Below, piece by piece: positions 1 through 12,532 of a stretch of DNA of 64,000 nt (its first letter is position 1; the number at the start of each line of letters is the position of its first letter). The DNA lies in the NCBI GenBank assembly GCA_019973155.2, contig BPQB01000028.1:1-64000 (forward strand). Direction: 5' to 3'. Position numbers and translations under genes: made by a program. Source of the stretch: Phanerochaete sordida (lineage: Eukaryota; Basidiomycota; Agaricomycetes; Polyporales; Phanerochaetaceae). A model generated the notes under the pieces. The model was given only the letters and a program-made list of their open reading frames with translations. It did no database searches and was not told where the DNA came from.

Positions 1-188
1 GCGAGGTCGGTGCTGGCAGAGCACTGGCGGGACCGTCTGGGCGGCAGGCGGGACCCCAGGACGTGCCAGCGCCGCCGGCGAGGCAGCCGATCGAGCTGGC
101 CGTCCGAAAAGGCAAGCTGGCCGCCGCCGCCGCCGCTGCCGCCGCCGCACTCGCCGGCTCGGCCCACGGCGGCGGGGCAGCCAAACAG

Positions 189-270
189 CACGTGCCGTCC
201 TGTTTAGTGGCACGTGCCGCCCCGTTGGTTTTCATTAAACAAGGAAACGGCGCGAAACATATAAATACCC
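189..270 (+). promoter_or_regulatory. Promoter-like block: two CACGTG boxes and a TATA box
   Basis: Two CACGTG palindromes lie near 189-194 and 211-216, the type of site bound by basic helix-loop-helix factors. A TATAAATA element lies at 260-267. About 90 bases downstream, a GTGAGT donor-like sequence near 360 and a pyrimidine-rich stretch ending in CACAG near 447 would fit a spliced leader. No convincing open reading frame follows, so the transcript could be a long 5' leader or a non-coding RNA. Function is inferred from sequence motifs only. Confidence 0.4.
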
Positions 271-504
271 CGGCCGCGGCGGGGAGAGGGCCTCACTGCC
301 CACCGCCCCTCAAGCCTTCGAGCCCTCAAGCACTCTGCGTTTCCTCGCAACATTCGCTGTGAGTACCTCGTCGCCGTCGACGCCGCCGCCGCCGTCGTCG
401 TCGTCGTCACCCACAGCGAGCTCACTCCTTCACCCCACAGCGCAGCCGTCGGGGCCTCACTCACCCTGTCCCTCTCCAGCACGCCGCCGCCGGCCGCCAC
501 CAGA

Positions 505-660
505 CCGCAGTTGATACGCAGCCTTCGGGCTGCTCCTCGCCGGGGCTTGACTCGTCGGCCCCGTGAGTCTGTGTGTGCGGTTCGGCTCATACGCTTCCCT
601 GCGGGCCGCAGTTGACACTCGGCCTCACCGCCGCTCCTCGCCAGGGCCAGGTTCGTCCGC
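505..660. repeat. Imperfect direct repeat, period 101 bp
   Basis: CCGCAGTTGA occurs at 505 and again at 606, and GCTCCTCGCC at 532 and again at 633. Both pairs are offset by exactly 101 bases, so a unit of about 50 bases is duplicated in tandem with intervening divergence. It lies in GC-rich DNA downstream of the CACGTG/TATA block. CCG and GTC trinucleotide runs occur just upstream (about 120-165 and 390-408). Confidence 0.55.
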
Positions 661-3600
661 CCTCGGAGCCTGCAGGGAAGCGGGCGCACGCACGCCTCGC
701 AGCTGGTGACCGCGGCGAGCTTGCTTGTCCTGCGACTCCCACGCCGGTCCTGCTCTGCAGGGTCCGGTGCGCTGTGCTGGCTGTGCCGGTGTGAAGGGGC
801 CTTCGGGCTGCCTGATGATCACCACTGTCGCATGGCGGTCCTGCCTGGGGTCGCGCAACGGCCCTCGGCCGGTTTCCATTTCTACTTATCTTCGTGCATT
901 CCGCTGACCACTTACAGTTACACGACTGCGAGCGAAAAGGTGCGTATCTTGAGGGAGGGCGGCCGCGGCCCTCGGGTCGGGGCCGTCCTGGCGCGGACCC
1001 TTCCATGGTCCTCAGGATAAGTAGCTCGCGGGGCGCTGTGCCCCGCGGGTGAAACCAACACGCGCCTTAATCTGCACTTTTCGCTCGCGGCGACTCTTCT
1101 TGCGCACCGCGGCTTATATAAGTAGTATAGAGTACGGTAACATAGATGATCGTCTCGACTGTGTAACTTGAGCTGCCATTGAATTGACACGTCTTCACAT
1201 GTTGCCGTGTCGGACCTCGTTTCGATCCATCTAAGCGCAGCAGCCGGCGCATCTACGCCTTGCGCATTCTCATCGAGTGTGTGCAGGAGCTCGCATGAAG
1301 GCACCATGATCACGCCGATACCTCGTCCTCCACGTGCCATGTGGCCCTCATATGGACCACTGCGCGTGCGTCTGGCACTCACCATACGAAGAATGCCACT
1401 ATGTTGAGAGATGCCGTGAATAGCCGTCATGTGGGAATAGCGTCGTTATCAAGCCGACTAGCATGACTGAGGCCACGATTTTACCTACATGTTCTGCTGA
1501 CGACTTGCAGATTCGGCGTGGAAAGAGGGCGACCCACAGGGAACAGGGCGCGTGCGGGACGACATGTCTCGAGGGCTGTCGCAGAATAAGCGGCATTGCA
1601 ATTTGCCTCTATACTAAGCCTCCCTCGGTTCATAGAACAGTGTTGTAGATGGTGTCACGCACGTCAAATTTGTCCTGGAGCATTCGCCGCTGCCGCTGCC
1701 ACCGTCGCTCCAGTCGAGTCAGACTCGTCGACGGCGCCCACCTCGCACGAGAAGTGTTCCAAGTGTTCATAGAGTAGGAATGTGTCGGTGATGTACAAAA
1801 CAACATAATTACAGCCGTCTTAAAGATAAGAGATACCGGTATTGCGGAGAAATCCATGGCGCGGCCACTGGGGTAGCCTCCTCCTGGCTACTGGCCTCCG
1901 TCACCCCTCCCTTGACCTAGCCCCTGATGTGCGACCTATGCCGCGCACAATTCCTTCTTCTTGCCTGCCCTCCCGATGGCCTTCGCGCGCGTCGCTGCCT
2001 TCGCTTTGTTCTGAGATTTGCGCTTCTGGTTCTCGTAGCGACGATTGAACTGGTGCCGCCGGACGTTACTGGAAGCGCGAGCGCGTTGCTTGCGATTGTG
2101 GTGAGGCATCTGTGCAGCAATAGACATGCCATCAGTATTGGAGCATAACGCAGATACACCAGATGCAAACAGCTTGCCTCCGAATGTTCAGGTGTGCTGG
2201 CCTGACCAGTCGCGCCATTCGCTAGCTCGTCCGCCTCCATTACATGCTCCAGCAGTTCGCGATGCTCTAGCTCCTCGGTGCTGGGACCTATGAATCCGCA
2301 GATTCTGTCGAGGCGACTCCCCCAATCTAGCATGTTCATCGCGTCTCCGTCGTAGGCAATTCCACCGAGGACGCCCAACCAGCTGTTGGAGGAACTAGCA
2401 CCGCATCAAGACACTCAAGTCAGTGGCGTACACATGGGTGGCGTTCCTCGTAAAACGCACAGAGCCAGTAGCGGATGCATTGCGGAGATGTTTTACTACC
2501 GTGGCGCAGGTGGTGGTTGTGGTGGGACTTGTTGGTCCCAGTGACGCCCAGGTTGTTCGGTGCACCGGCATGTACCCTTGAAGCGATCGCCCACGCGTGA
2601 TCCGAGTTTGCTAACATGAGACGGTAATCCACGAGAAAGACCCCGCTCCGGTGTCAAATATCACGCGCAACGTTCTATACATTGACATGTCATGCCACTG
2701 CAAACATTGCACCCACGTCGCAATTTAATCCCCGGCCGATCTCTTTCAAAACAGTCTCCTATGCCCATAGTGCGTTACTGCACGAAATTCTGTCGAACGC
2801 GAGCTGCATAGGCGGCCGACGTCGCCTCCAAGGTACCCGAAATTTACCTATGGTTCCACATTCCATGCCAACCTCATAGGTTGCAGGCCATCAGCGCAGT
2901 CTCCCGGACCGCTCAAACTCTGCCACGGCACCGCGATGCGTACTCTACGACGGACGGCGGTTCGCGAAGCGCATTCGCGCAGCGTCTTGCAAGGTGGCGC
3001 CGCTAGTATGCGCGCCGACGTCGCCACCATGGCTCGACGTCTGGAACCGACGTCACAAGAACTGAATGGCACGCGTTTAGTCGTGATACGCATCCATGTC
3101 GTAAAGACGCGCCTTCACACTTGCAGAGTCCGTGCTGCGTGCCACGCTCACGCGGCCGGCAGTCACTTGCATGAGTGCGCCACCGCCCCAGTCCAACCAT
3201 ATTTCAGCGGATCCGAATCCGCGGCTGGTTCGCCTGTGGTCTAGCGCATCAGCTACAGAAGCGAGAATGAGAACAGGTCTGGTTGACATGACCGCGTACA
3301 GGTCGAGAGGGTCCACAGGGCCTCTACCAGCCGGCCTGTGTCGCATACAAGGCCGCCGAGCACTTCCGCGAGCCGGTGCGCGTGTAGATGCAGCAGTCTA
3401 TTGGGGAAGGAGTCGATGGTTATCCTGTTGTGCGTCGGACAGGCGCGCCTTGACGTGGACGGAGGCGAACAATCTTGCGCTGTACGGTATCGACGATGAC
3501 CATGCGAGGCGCCGAGGTCCGCTAACTCTTGTCGACGTAAATACAGCGCAGACCCTGCATGTCTGAGCGACCACAAGACCTTGGCACGGTACTCGTCGGC

Positions 3601-4361
3601 GGTGTGCAGCGACCAGCGCTCTGTAAGACGGCTGTGCGAGCATGTCGACCTCGGCTGTCGGCCTTCCGCGGCTGGTACCTGGACATCTGGGCACATCCAG
3701 GTCAGCTGAAGGCTAATCAAGACGCGGACAGACAACGTACGAGTCCAGGGATCCAGATGTTGTCGCATATTGTACAAGGCCTCGAATGTCGTCGCCGAGA
3801 CCTGCTTGGTCGAAGAGCTGGCGCTGAAGACAAGGGGCGAGAGGGCGAGGAAGGCGAATTCGTGGTCGTGGGTAGCGTTTGTGGGGCTTATATTTGAGTG
3901 CGGCAATGCTGATCGCCTACGACAACGCGTCATAACGAGGCTATAATACTCGTAAATCGCAAAATAACGGATAACGTTGATTGACATGAAGAGGCGTACC
4001 TGGCAGCATCGCCAACATTGGATTGTGATGCTCATTCGCGAAAGCCTTCTCGACTTCTGGACTCGCAAAGCCATGCCCCAGTTCGGTTTTGATTGCGCAT
4101 CCATGGTCGCGCGGGTCGCTACCAGCAGGAAAGGAGCGTATCTCTACGATCCCTGCAATCCCATCAGTATTTGCTCTCGTTAGTCTGGCGGATCCATACC
4201 TTCGGTATCATGGCTAGCAAGGTTAGACGAGTGTAGGAGGCTCCGGTCGCCATGGTGGAGGGATGGACAAGGTGATACTGCCGTTGAGAGTCGGGAGGGA
4301 GGGAAAGAAGAGTCAGGATGCAGGCGTTCGACAATTCATCCAGGGATGCCCAGCCTAAGGC
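661..4361. other. Long stretch without a recognisable gene
   Basis: No reading frame here shows a protein family I recognise, and none assembles into a convincing exon series. The longest frame is a 283-codon minus-strand ORF at 3253-4104. It has no domain signal or hydrophobic pattern, and its composition looks like chance reading of GC-rich DNA. A lost gene or a lineage-specific gene cannot be excluded. No terminal repeats or transposase motifs were seen. Confidence 0.4.
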
Positions 4362-5036
4362 CTAGATAGAACCGTGACGGCGAGGGAGCGGGAGAAGGAC
4401 CAAGTCGTTGTCGGAGACAGCTGCCAAGAGGTGGGGAATCTCTGCCTGATCTTCAAGATCATTGACTTCAGGCGGATCCAGGGACGATGCGTAGTTCTTC
4501 AGATCGTCCCAAGAGACATCCCGGGAGGGGCGGCGGACATGTGCGCGCGATGCGGTGCGGCTTTGATACGGATCTCATATCGTCTGCGTCGCTCGAGCAG
4601 GGCCTAGGAGGCAGTCTGGTGTAAGTATCAACGGTAAGAATGGAACTGAAATCATTGGAGAGAATGAACACAGCAGCAGACCTCACCTTCCGACGTCATA
4701 TTCTCCATGCTGGGCCTGGCACTCGTTTCGGCGGCATAGGCCTTCTCCATAATGAGCCGAGGGCTGACCTCGACCAGCCGAACGACTTTGAGCAGTCAAG
4801 AAGTGCTCTCCATCGACAGAGCGTCGGTGGAACAGAGTCGATAGGCAGCGCAGAGGGGAAGGGCAGGGGCAGCAAGGACGTAGATAATCCCTGGGCGATG
4901 ACGGGTGAGATGCGAGCCTCTGATCGCGAGGATGATCCCGTCGCCTAGAATCAGAGCTGGCGAAGGTGAACTTCATAGCGCAGATAAGAGCGCAATCCAG
5001 GGCGAAGAGACACACGGCGAGGGCGTTCGTCGTCAT
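4362..5036 (-). pseudogene. Degenerate tandem copy of the coiled-coil membrane protein gene
   Basis: This segment resembles a shortened, decayed copy of the gene at 6245-7430. An ATG at 5036-5034 opens a short hydrophobic stretch similar to the segment before the coiled coil of the intact gene. An exon end with a GTGAGG donor at 4687/4686 matches the intact gene's splice site, and the last ~35 codons before the TAG at 4362-4364 share its C-terminal SDNDL motif. The sequence between them changes frame more than once, and the conserved C-terminal frame meets an upstream in-frame TGA after the likely acceptor. The 5' flank also matches: a 15-base identity at 5095-5109 and 7515-7529. Most of the coiled-coil repeat is missing. 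I read it as a pseudogene; a rapidly diverged, heavily spliced gene is the alternative. Confidence 0.5.
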
Positions 5037-6244
5037 TGAGGACAGAGTAGCTGACGTAGCGGTGAGGAGTTGGTGGTGGTCAATACTGAGTGATGAAGTT
5101 GAAGGTCTGAACGGGGAGGGGTGAACTCGAGTCGAAAGGTGTCGTGCGACTTAGTCTCGTTCCCAGACGTTCCGCTCTCGGAACTGCGAGGAAGGATATA
5201 GCTGTGGGAATTGCGAATGGATCAGATTGACGTGTTCGCGCACAGGCGGAGAGAGCCCGAGGAGCACCACACCTGGCTACGGTCTCGAGCGCCGCACGCT
5301 GTGCGGAGCGGTCGTGCCACGCTCGCGCTTCCAGTGCCGGCGGCGGCGACCGAAGTGTCGCATCGCTTTGCCACGTCGCTTTCGAGGAGTTGACGGGGAG
5401 GGTCAACGTCCGAGTTCTGACCCGCTTTTGTCCAAGACAGCAACCCTTCGGTTCCGGCCTTGAGTCCGCCAGGGGATCGCAAGTTCGCCCTACGAGTCCC
5501 TCGCTGCCGGAGTCTCGGACGCTTTCGCTTGAGTCGAGGAAACTCCCATAGTCGGTACCTACCGCGCCGCGGTCGGCGCGCAGAGGGCGGATTCAGCGGC
5601 TGGCAGAGTGACAGAGCGAGCCAAGACGCTGGCACACGGGCGAGGCCTAGAGTCAACATGACATATCCATGCGTGAAATGGCGCGTCGAACGTACGAGGA
5701 TATATGCTGTGTCGCGAAAATGACTTCGGTTGTGCGAGTGGTGGTCGTCGTTGGACTTACGGAGGCCCAGTGGCGCTATGTCGGTCCAGATGATGGCCTG
5801 AGCGCGCCGCCGAAGATTACTTGCGAGTCCTGAAGTCAGATGGCAGATTAATGGACAGCGTTCTTACCGTCAGCATGCTATCCCAGCGCATACATTGGGC
5901 CTACCTCGCGAAGTATGCCGGTTCACGTTGCCGAGAAAGCTGCAATGCCGATAGTGAGCGACGACACTCACTCGACTCACGAAACGCTTGTGCGAAGATT
6001 CACGCTACGGCCGCCGAGAAAGAGGCCTAGGACGGGTGAAGGACAGTGTTGAATAGTGCCAGAATGCCAGCGATGTAAGGATACATTAGGAGACAGAATC
6101 GTAGAATACGCTGTGATGCCTGAAGGATGCCGGGAACTGCATAGTAGTCCGATGGGAGAGACGGTCATGAGACGGATGCAAGAGAGTGTGGGGATGGGGT
6201 GTGACTGAGATGCGAGGTAGGATCATGTCGACCAAGGAAGTCCG
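5037..6244. other. Spacer between coiled-coil copies
   Basis: The first ~100 bases resemble the 5' flank of the intact coiled-coil gene. The rest is GC-rich with overlapping short frames on both strands and no recognisable family. A hydrophobic-looking short frame on the minus strand around 5980-6170 may be another worn fragment of the same family, but I could not align it convincingly. Confidence 0.35.
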
Positions 6245-7430
6245 TTAGATAGCTCCGACCAGATCACAAGGAAGGGCGGCAAGCAGGTTCAAGTCGTTGT
6301 CCGAGATAGCTGCTTGGAGAAGTGGTGCCTCGACCTGGTCATCGAGGGTGCTGACCTCGGACAGCCCTGAAGTCGAGAGGTTGCCCGCCAGAGGGTCTTC
6401 GGAGATGTTCTGCGAGGTGAGACCAAGGTATTTCTCCCAGGCGTTGCGGCTCAGGGAAGGATCTACCATGCCGTGCACCGTCCGAGCCGAGCGTTGGATC
6501 CAATCTGGCGCAGGCGGCTCCGGTAAGCACAGAGTTCAGATCCCCAGAGGTGAAGAACGCGCAGAACTCACCTTCGAACGTCGCCTTTTCCTGAGTGAGC
6601 CTAGCGTTGTCTGCCCGAAGCAGCGAGACTTCTTTCAGAAGGTCTGCATAGTCTTCGTCGGCACGAGCACTCTCCGCGCCGCGTCGGGCATTCCCGTCAG
6701 AGAGCCGAGCAATGTCGAGGATCCAAGCGGTTCCCTCCAAGGAGCGAGCGTTGTCTGAGCAGACTTGGGCGACCTTCTCACGAAGCGCAGTGTTCTCCTT
6801 CAAGAGCCCGGCGCTGTACTCCGACGACTCCTCGTCCTTCCTGACAAGCCGAGTGCTGTCCGCCAAGATCGTCTTTTTTTCCTCGCGAAGCACAGCGATT
6901 TCCTCAGACTGTTGGCCGTTCTCCCTGCGGAGCCGAGTGTTGTCCTCGAGGATCGCCTCTCTCTCCTCGCTGAACAAAGCGATTTCCTCAGACTGTTCGT
7001 CGACCTTCTTGCGCAGTCTAGAGTTGTCTTCGAGGACTTCGTGGTAGTCCTTGCGAACTCCGGTGTATTCCTCGCGGAGTCCGCCGTTCTCTTCGCGGAG
7101 CGCAGCGCCGTAGTCCGAAAGCTCGTCATTAGCCTCCAAGACTTCGTCCTTCTCTTCGGAGAGCTGACGGTGGTCCTCGCGAAGCCGGGTGTTCTCCCTG
7201 ACGAGTCGCCGCGTCGCGGAAGCAAGATCGAAGGTCAGAGTGCCGGCGCAGAGCAGAAGCCACCAGACAATGGGGCGCGAGAGGTTCTCCGCTAGAAGGG
7301 GGGGAGTGCAGTAGAGTACCAAGGGTCCAAGATATTTGTCGAGGGGCCGGTAGGAGAGGGCGACGGCGACCATCACATGGAGAAGAAAGGTACTCCACTT
7401 CGTAGAGATATACACGAGACGAGGATCCAT
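6245..7430 (-). CDS. Coiled-coil protein with N-terminal membrane segments
   Basis: Two exons, 7430-6572 and 6504-6245, joined by a 67-nt intron (GTGAGT...GCCAG), give 372 residues. The ATG at 7430 begins MDPRLVYIS; the frame stays open upstream without coding character, so this start is preferred. Residues ~10-80 hold two or three hydrophobic stretches that look like membrane spans. Residues ~85-280 form a long charged coiled coil, with repeated ENxRLRE/EE units at roughly 25-residue spacing, so much of it arose by internal duplication. The C-terminus is acidic with an SDNDL motif. The family is not recognised; it could be a membrane-tethered scaffold, but that is inference. A decayed relative lies immediately downstream. 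Confidence 0.7.
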
Positions 7431-7991
7431 GGCAGAGATAGGCGTATGGGTGACTGAGCGATGAGGGAAGGACCGTTGTTGAAGTTGGAGGATGGAGCTT
7501 GAAGTTGAAACGTTGAAGTTGAAGGTCTGGAGGGGAAGGGGATGTTTGACTCTGAGTCGCGAGGTCTCGCGTGTGGCTGACCTTGAGCGGACGATGCCGG
7601 CGGACATTCGAACTCAGCTCGAAGCAGAGCACCTCCAAGACCCATTGCACGGCTACTGGGAGCACGCTGCACTAGTCTGAAGACTAGGGTCCGGTATCCA
7701 AGAGCTATAGCCAGAGAGCTAGGAAGCTTAGCGTCGAGCGAAAGAGCGGCGCAGTTCCTCCCGAAGTGGCGCACAGCGAGCGCAACAACACAATCAAGGC
7801 CCGCAGAAATCCAGACTCTTGCATTCGCCCTGCCCTATGGTTCTCTTCAGTCCCTCGACGGCGACGGCTCTGCGCGGTGTGATTCAATAGTGTGCTCCAT
7901 AGCCATAGATCTCAGCCATACGCTGGCATGACCCACGCGTAGCATGGTGGTACATAGAGGTTCTTGTTGCTCTCTGCGTCTCTTCCTCTTC

Positions 7992-9719
7992 CTAGAAATA
8001 CGACCCTGCTCCAGCGTAGTTCCCTACAGGGGCTCTGGACGTCGTTGCTGCTGCTGCTGGCGGCAGAGGCGGCGGCGACGGTGTTGCGGTCTGGTCCTCG
8101 CTCTGGTCTTCCAGCGCGAGCGCGTCCAGGGCCTCCGCATACTGTTGCACGTAGTCCGGTGAACCTGGCCCAAACGCAGGCACAGGGCGAGTATAAGGAC
8201 GAATCGTGACGGCCATGCGTCCCGCTGGAATGGACGCCTGGAGATCCGCCTGTGGCGGCACAGGCTGGAATGACATCTGGAAGTTGGGAAAGTCAGAAGA
8301 CGGCGCATATATGCGGGGACAATGACACATACCGAGTCGTTCATGCGCTTGTACCCCTTGTAGAATACGCCCACGCTCTCCGCCTCCACCTGCACGCGAA
8401 CCTTCCTGGCCTCGCGCATGTCGCGCTCGCGGTCCGTGGCAACTCCGATGTGGACCCCGCTCGCGCCGCCGCGGAGCTCGTCGAGGTCCTTGCGCGCCCA
8501 GTCGAGGAAGCCGACCGCGGTCCCGGCACCCTGCTGTGTGTTCTCGCCGGCGTCGACGCCCAGCCACTTGTGTGCGAGCGCCTGGTGCAGGAGCACTTCG
8601 TCCGCAAGGTACCGCCGCAGCTCAGGCACGACCTCGTCCGCGCTGCTCTCTTGGGCTCCGCCTGAGCTCGACTTGTCCTTGCCGATCCCGAGCCGGAACT
8701 TGGATTTGGAGGACTGTGGGGAGACTGCTGGGCGCGAGGCACCTGGGTTCTTGACGAGCGCGCGGGCAGAGGAGTACAGGGCTGCGCACTCGAGATGGAG
8801 CTTGGCGGCAAGTGCGGGAGAAGGATGCGACTTGGGCAATGGCGGGCCGGGGGTAACGGTGCTGTCGAAGGCGGCCCGTGTGAGCAGCTTCCTGACCGCG
8901 AGGTTCTGGGCATCTGCCAAGGCAGTCCTGAGAGCCCACAGTCGATGAGGATCGAGGTACAGGCTTGGGAGAGAGGTCACGCACTTGCTCAGACCGATGA
9001 GCACTTCCCTGCTCAGGTCAGGCGGATTTGGGCACTGCATGCCAGCAGCTACTGCCTTCTCACGCGCTGCATCCCAATCTGCGATGACCTCCTTCGCGAT
9101 GTACTCGAAGATTCCCGCCGCTTTGCAGAGCAGCGTGACTGCGAAGCCTAGCCGCTCGTCTTTGACCTTCCGTTCCGCGTCCGAGATCCCGCGCTCGAAC
9201 TCATATGCGCCGAGGGAGGCTACGACAGCGCGCGCCATGTTGCTTAGCGCGAACGCGTACGTGAGGAGTGTGAAGGCGAGCTCCGCCGCCAGGGACGGGA
9301 CGGAGAGTCTGGGGGACGAATGGAAGAGCGTGTCGGAGAGCGTCGTGCGCCAGCTGAAGACTGCAAATGGGTCAACGCGCTATGCGTGCGCGAAGGGGGG
9401 TGACCTACTGGGCTCGGCCTTCACCACGACCTCTCCTGCGTTCACCGCGGCGATGATGCCACAGAGCTTCGGGATGTAATCATCAAGCACCTGGAACACG
9501 GTGAGGAAAGCTCCGGTCTACTCGAGCGACACTCACCTTGACGAGCCGCAAGAAGTCCTTCTCATCAGTCCGCTTGCTCTCCTTCAGCGCGGCCCTCAGA
9601 TTCGCCCGTGCCTCGGTGGTGTCTGATATCTCGGAGATGTACGACGCCGACTTGTCGTACAGGAAGTCACCGAACGATATCGCACCCGTCGTGGGAAGTT
9701 CGTACAGGTAGCTGGTCAT
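7992..9719 (-). CDS. palC: pH-response regulator palC (BRO1 domain)
   Basis: Four exons: 9719-9537, 9490-9409, 9360-8333 and 8276-7992, phases consistent, 525 residues. PalC is an ESCRT-linked adaptor of the fungal ambient-pH (Pal/Rim) pathway; in Aspergillus it joins plasma-membrane pH sensing to Snf7/Vps32 and PacC processing. Supporting sequence: an N-terminal BRO1-type segment starting MTSYLYELPTTG, the FSWRTTLSDTLFHSS block spanning the second intron, a helical BRO1 core including the YKGYKRMNDS end, and a proline-rich C-terminal tail (VPPQADLQASIP, then poly-Pro/Ala) as in palC relatives. The second splice is phase 1 and restores an isoleucine codon, which supports the structure. Neighbours do not suggest a shared pathway. 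Confident on family; exact tail function is inferred. Confidence 0.85.
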
Positions 9720-10316
9720 CGCTGCAGAGCATGATGGGTTAGAACCGGGCTGATTCTGGCGGACGGTGGACGTACGAGCGAAGCGGTGCAGGCTGCCAAA
9801 GCGCGCGGAGCCCCAGACAGAGATCTTGATTGCGAGAGCCTATCTGTTGATGCGCCCTTCCCAGATACGGCAGAAGGGCGGGCGATTTATACCTCCGCCA
9901 GCAGCCTGCTAGGTCATTCGCTCCTTTATCTTGTCAATCTCGAACATACGCATTGATAATATACGGCGCATACAGAGACTATGTCATTACAACTACACTG
10001 TCCGTGGACTGTCCGTTCAGCGTGAGCCGGAAAGGTGTATATGCTACTATTTACAACGAGCGGAAGGACGATTGCAACAGAAAGAAGGACAAGATTGATT
10101 GCTTTAACACGATATTGACCAAGGTAAGGAGGGAAGAGCAAGGGTAACCAGCATGTAAGGAGTGATATCTAATACAACGAATGGAGCATGTCGACCACAG
10201 AGATGCGCAGAAGGTATGTTGAAGGTATGGAGTAATTGCTGTAGGGTATGCGATCCAATCAAATCTCGAAGTACCGTCTTCGGAGCACAGAGAACAAAGG
10301 GGGCCCAACCTGGGGC
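9720..10316. other. Intergenic, palC promoter side and downstream of DUF6593-like gene
   Basis: About 600 AT-richer bases between the palC start and the stop of the next minus-strand gene. It should contain the palC promoter and the 3' region of the DUF6593-like gene. Only short unsupported frames are present. Confidence 0.5.
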
Positions 10317-12532
10317 TCACCGCCGGGGCAAATGCAGGTGCGGCAGTGAAAAATCGATGGCGTCGTACGCGGGCGGCGGCTGTTCGTACACGGTCTCCGC
10401 GTACGACCGTCGCCGGCTCGCGTCGACCATGCTGATTGCGCCGGCGTCGCGGTGGGGCGCGTTCGGGTCGTATGGTGGCGAGTACGGCATTATTGGTGGT
10501 GCAGCGGGCGGCGGCGGCTGCGAGGCCAGCGACAGCGCCTGCATGTTACGTCGCAGACGTTCTTCCTCGTCCGGCGAGAGGGGATCCGGGTTCGCAGCCT
10601 GGAGCATCGACGGGCCGGCGCCGCTGGTCTCGCCGCTCCGTGCGCTGAGCTCCTGCGCAAGCTTGGGCGGCAGGGGCAGCGCCGCGCTCGGCGGCGGCTG
10701 CAGAGGGGGAATGTTCGCAATCGTGAGAGACCGGCCCACGCGGGATCGGCGCGAGTTGGACGTCGAGCTTGACGACGATGCGGGGCTTGCCGGCCGGTCG
10801 CGCTCGAAGGAAGCAGTAGACGGAGAAGGCGTGTGACCGTCATGAGAAGTCCATGGGCGAGGCGCCGACAGGGAAGTGGAACTGAGAACAGGCGGCGTCG
10901 GAAGAGGACGCTTGCCCCGGACTGAAGTGGAAGCCGGTGAAGCAACCGACGACGTGGAGGATGATGCTTGTGGGGACATGAGGGAGGAGAGGCTCTCGAA
11001 CGACGCGAATGTCTGCGGAGGAGACGCCGTACCCGACAGCGCGCGCACTGCCTCGGGCAGCGGAGGTACGGGCGGAACCTCTTCCTCTTGTGCCGCGAAC
11101 GGCACGTTCTGCCCTACTGCGGCGCTCGCAGGCGTGGAAGGCGTTATGGGGCCGCTGGACAGGGACGCCGTCCCGCTAGAGTGTCTGTTGCTGTTCTCGT
11201 CCCAGTTCGCAGAAACAGCAGTCAGGGTTGGTGAAGACGCGGCAGCGGATGCGCCTGGGCTCTCGGGAGTGGTTTCACCGTGAATGATAGCCAACCACTT
11301 CTGCACGGCCGGCTGCGAAGTGCCTGGTATTCGCACACGTCCGTCTGCGGTCTGCGGGCGGTCCAACCATTCCTGCACCTCGGTGACCATGATGAGGGCG
11401 GTGGTCATGAGGTAGTCGAGCAGGATGACCGGCACGCCCTTGATGTTCTCGCGCTGGGACCGCTCAGCATCGCCCGACATAAAGTTGTGGTAGATGCGCA
11501 GTCGGGGTGGGGCGGATAGAACGGCCGCGTCCAGGATCGCAATTGGGCCCTTGATGTTCTGGGTCGTGCACTGTCGCATGCGTGAATAATGGGACACCGT
11601 TTCTGATGAAGCTGGCGGAACTTACCACGTAAGAATTGCCGGGCACGAGCTTCCACTTCAGAGCGTGAGGCCAGTGCGGGATATTAAATTTGCGATTCCT
11701 GTGGAAGAATGTGTGAGTTCACCCTGGTTTCAAGGGCACGTAGGCTCTGGACAAGGGCAGGGCCTAGGTAGGCAGGTCGTAATCAGCGGAGCGGGAGCAG
11801 GACGCCGCAGTAGATGCGACGCGGGGATTTGGCTTCGAGGAGCACGTCCGCGAAGGGCGTCGCGGGACGCGACCTCAGCGATCCACTTCAGAATGCAGAG
11901 ATTGCTCGCCTGCGCTCCTGGCGTGACTGCAGTCGCGCTCTGCACGCTTCCTGACCCGCCGAAGCACGCCAAAGCCAAAGGACAAGGATCAAGCCAACGA
12001 TAACTCACGCGAAGTTCGCCAATGCCCCATACTTCAAGAACTCCTCCGTGTCGCGCCATCGACTGCTTCCCATCTGCACTGTGCGCCCCGACGTCTTGCC
12101 TTTGACGATGGACTGGGGCCATTGCACGCATGAAGCGCGGATTGCTTCCTTGGAGCGGTGATCGAGGCGGTAGACAGTCGTGGTGTTGCGTACTGTCTCG
12201 AGGATATACATCGGCTCCTTCGTTTCCCTGTCTTTGGCTACGACGTCGAGGAAGGATGGGCCGGAGAACTTGAGATGGAGTAATGTCTTCGAGTTCGGGT
12301 TTGAATTGGTGGAGGGCGGCTCAGGCGGCGCACCAGCGTCGGCTTTGAGCGTGTTGGGGAGACTGGTCGGGCGAGAGGACGAGGCGGCAGCGTCTGACGA
12401 GGTTTCAAGGCGACGGAGAGAAGGGAACCTGGAGGAGGTCGACATCCTGGATGGGTTCATGGACTGGTCGTCTTTCGAGTCGTTGCACTTGCCCCCGAGC
12501 AAGAAGGGGGTAATGAAGGACCCCTTGACCAT
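10317..12532 (-). CDS. DUF6593-like protein with long Ser/Pro-rich tail
   Basis: Three exons, 12532-12009, 11698-11626 and 11570-10317, give 616 residues. The 310-nt first intron is long for this window; its ends (GTGAGT...CCACAG) and phase 2 fit. Residues ~85-280 form a globular part containing LHLKFSGPSFLDVV, ETVRNTTTVYRLD, a Trp-rich KFNIPHWPHALKWK block and NIKGPIAILD, resembling the DUF6593 domain common in Agaricomycetes. Residues ~330-600 are low-complexity Ser/Pro/Ala with several proline-rich motifs (PPVPPLP, PPPPAAPP, PPPAYDA) that could bind SH3 or WW domains. Starts at 12460 or 12445 are also possible. No enzymatic motif is visible. Family assignment is from memory of motifs, not a search. 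Confidence 0.7.

Noticed and set aside
3253..4104. 283-codon minus-strand ORF
   Set aside because: Long, but with no domain motif or spliced neighbours; in GC-rich DNA such frames arise by chance. Left as unassigned rather than called a gene.
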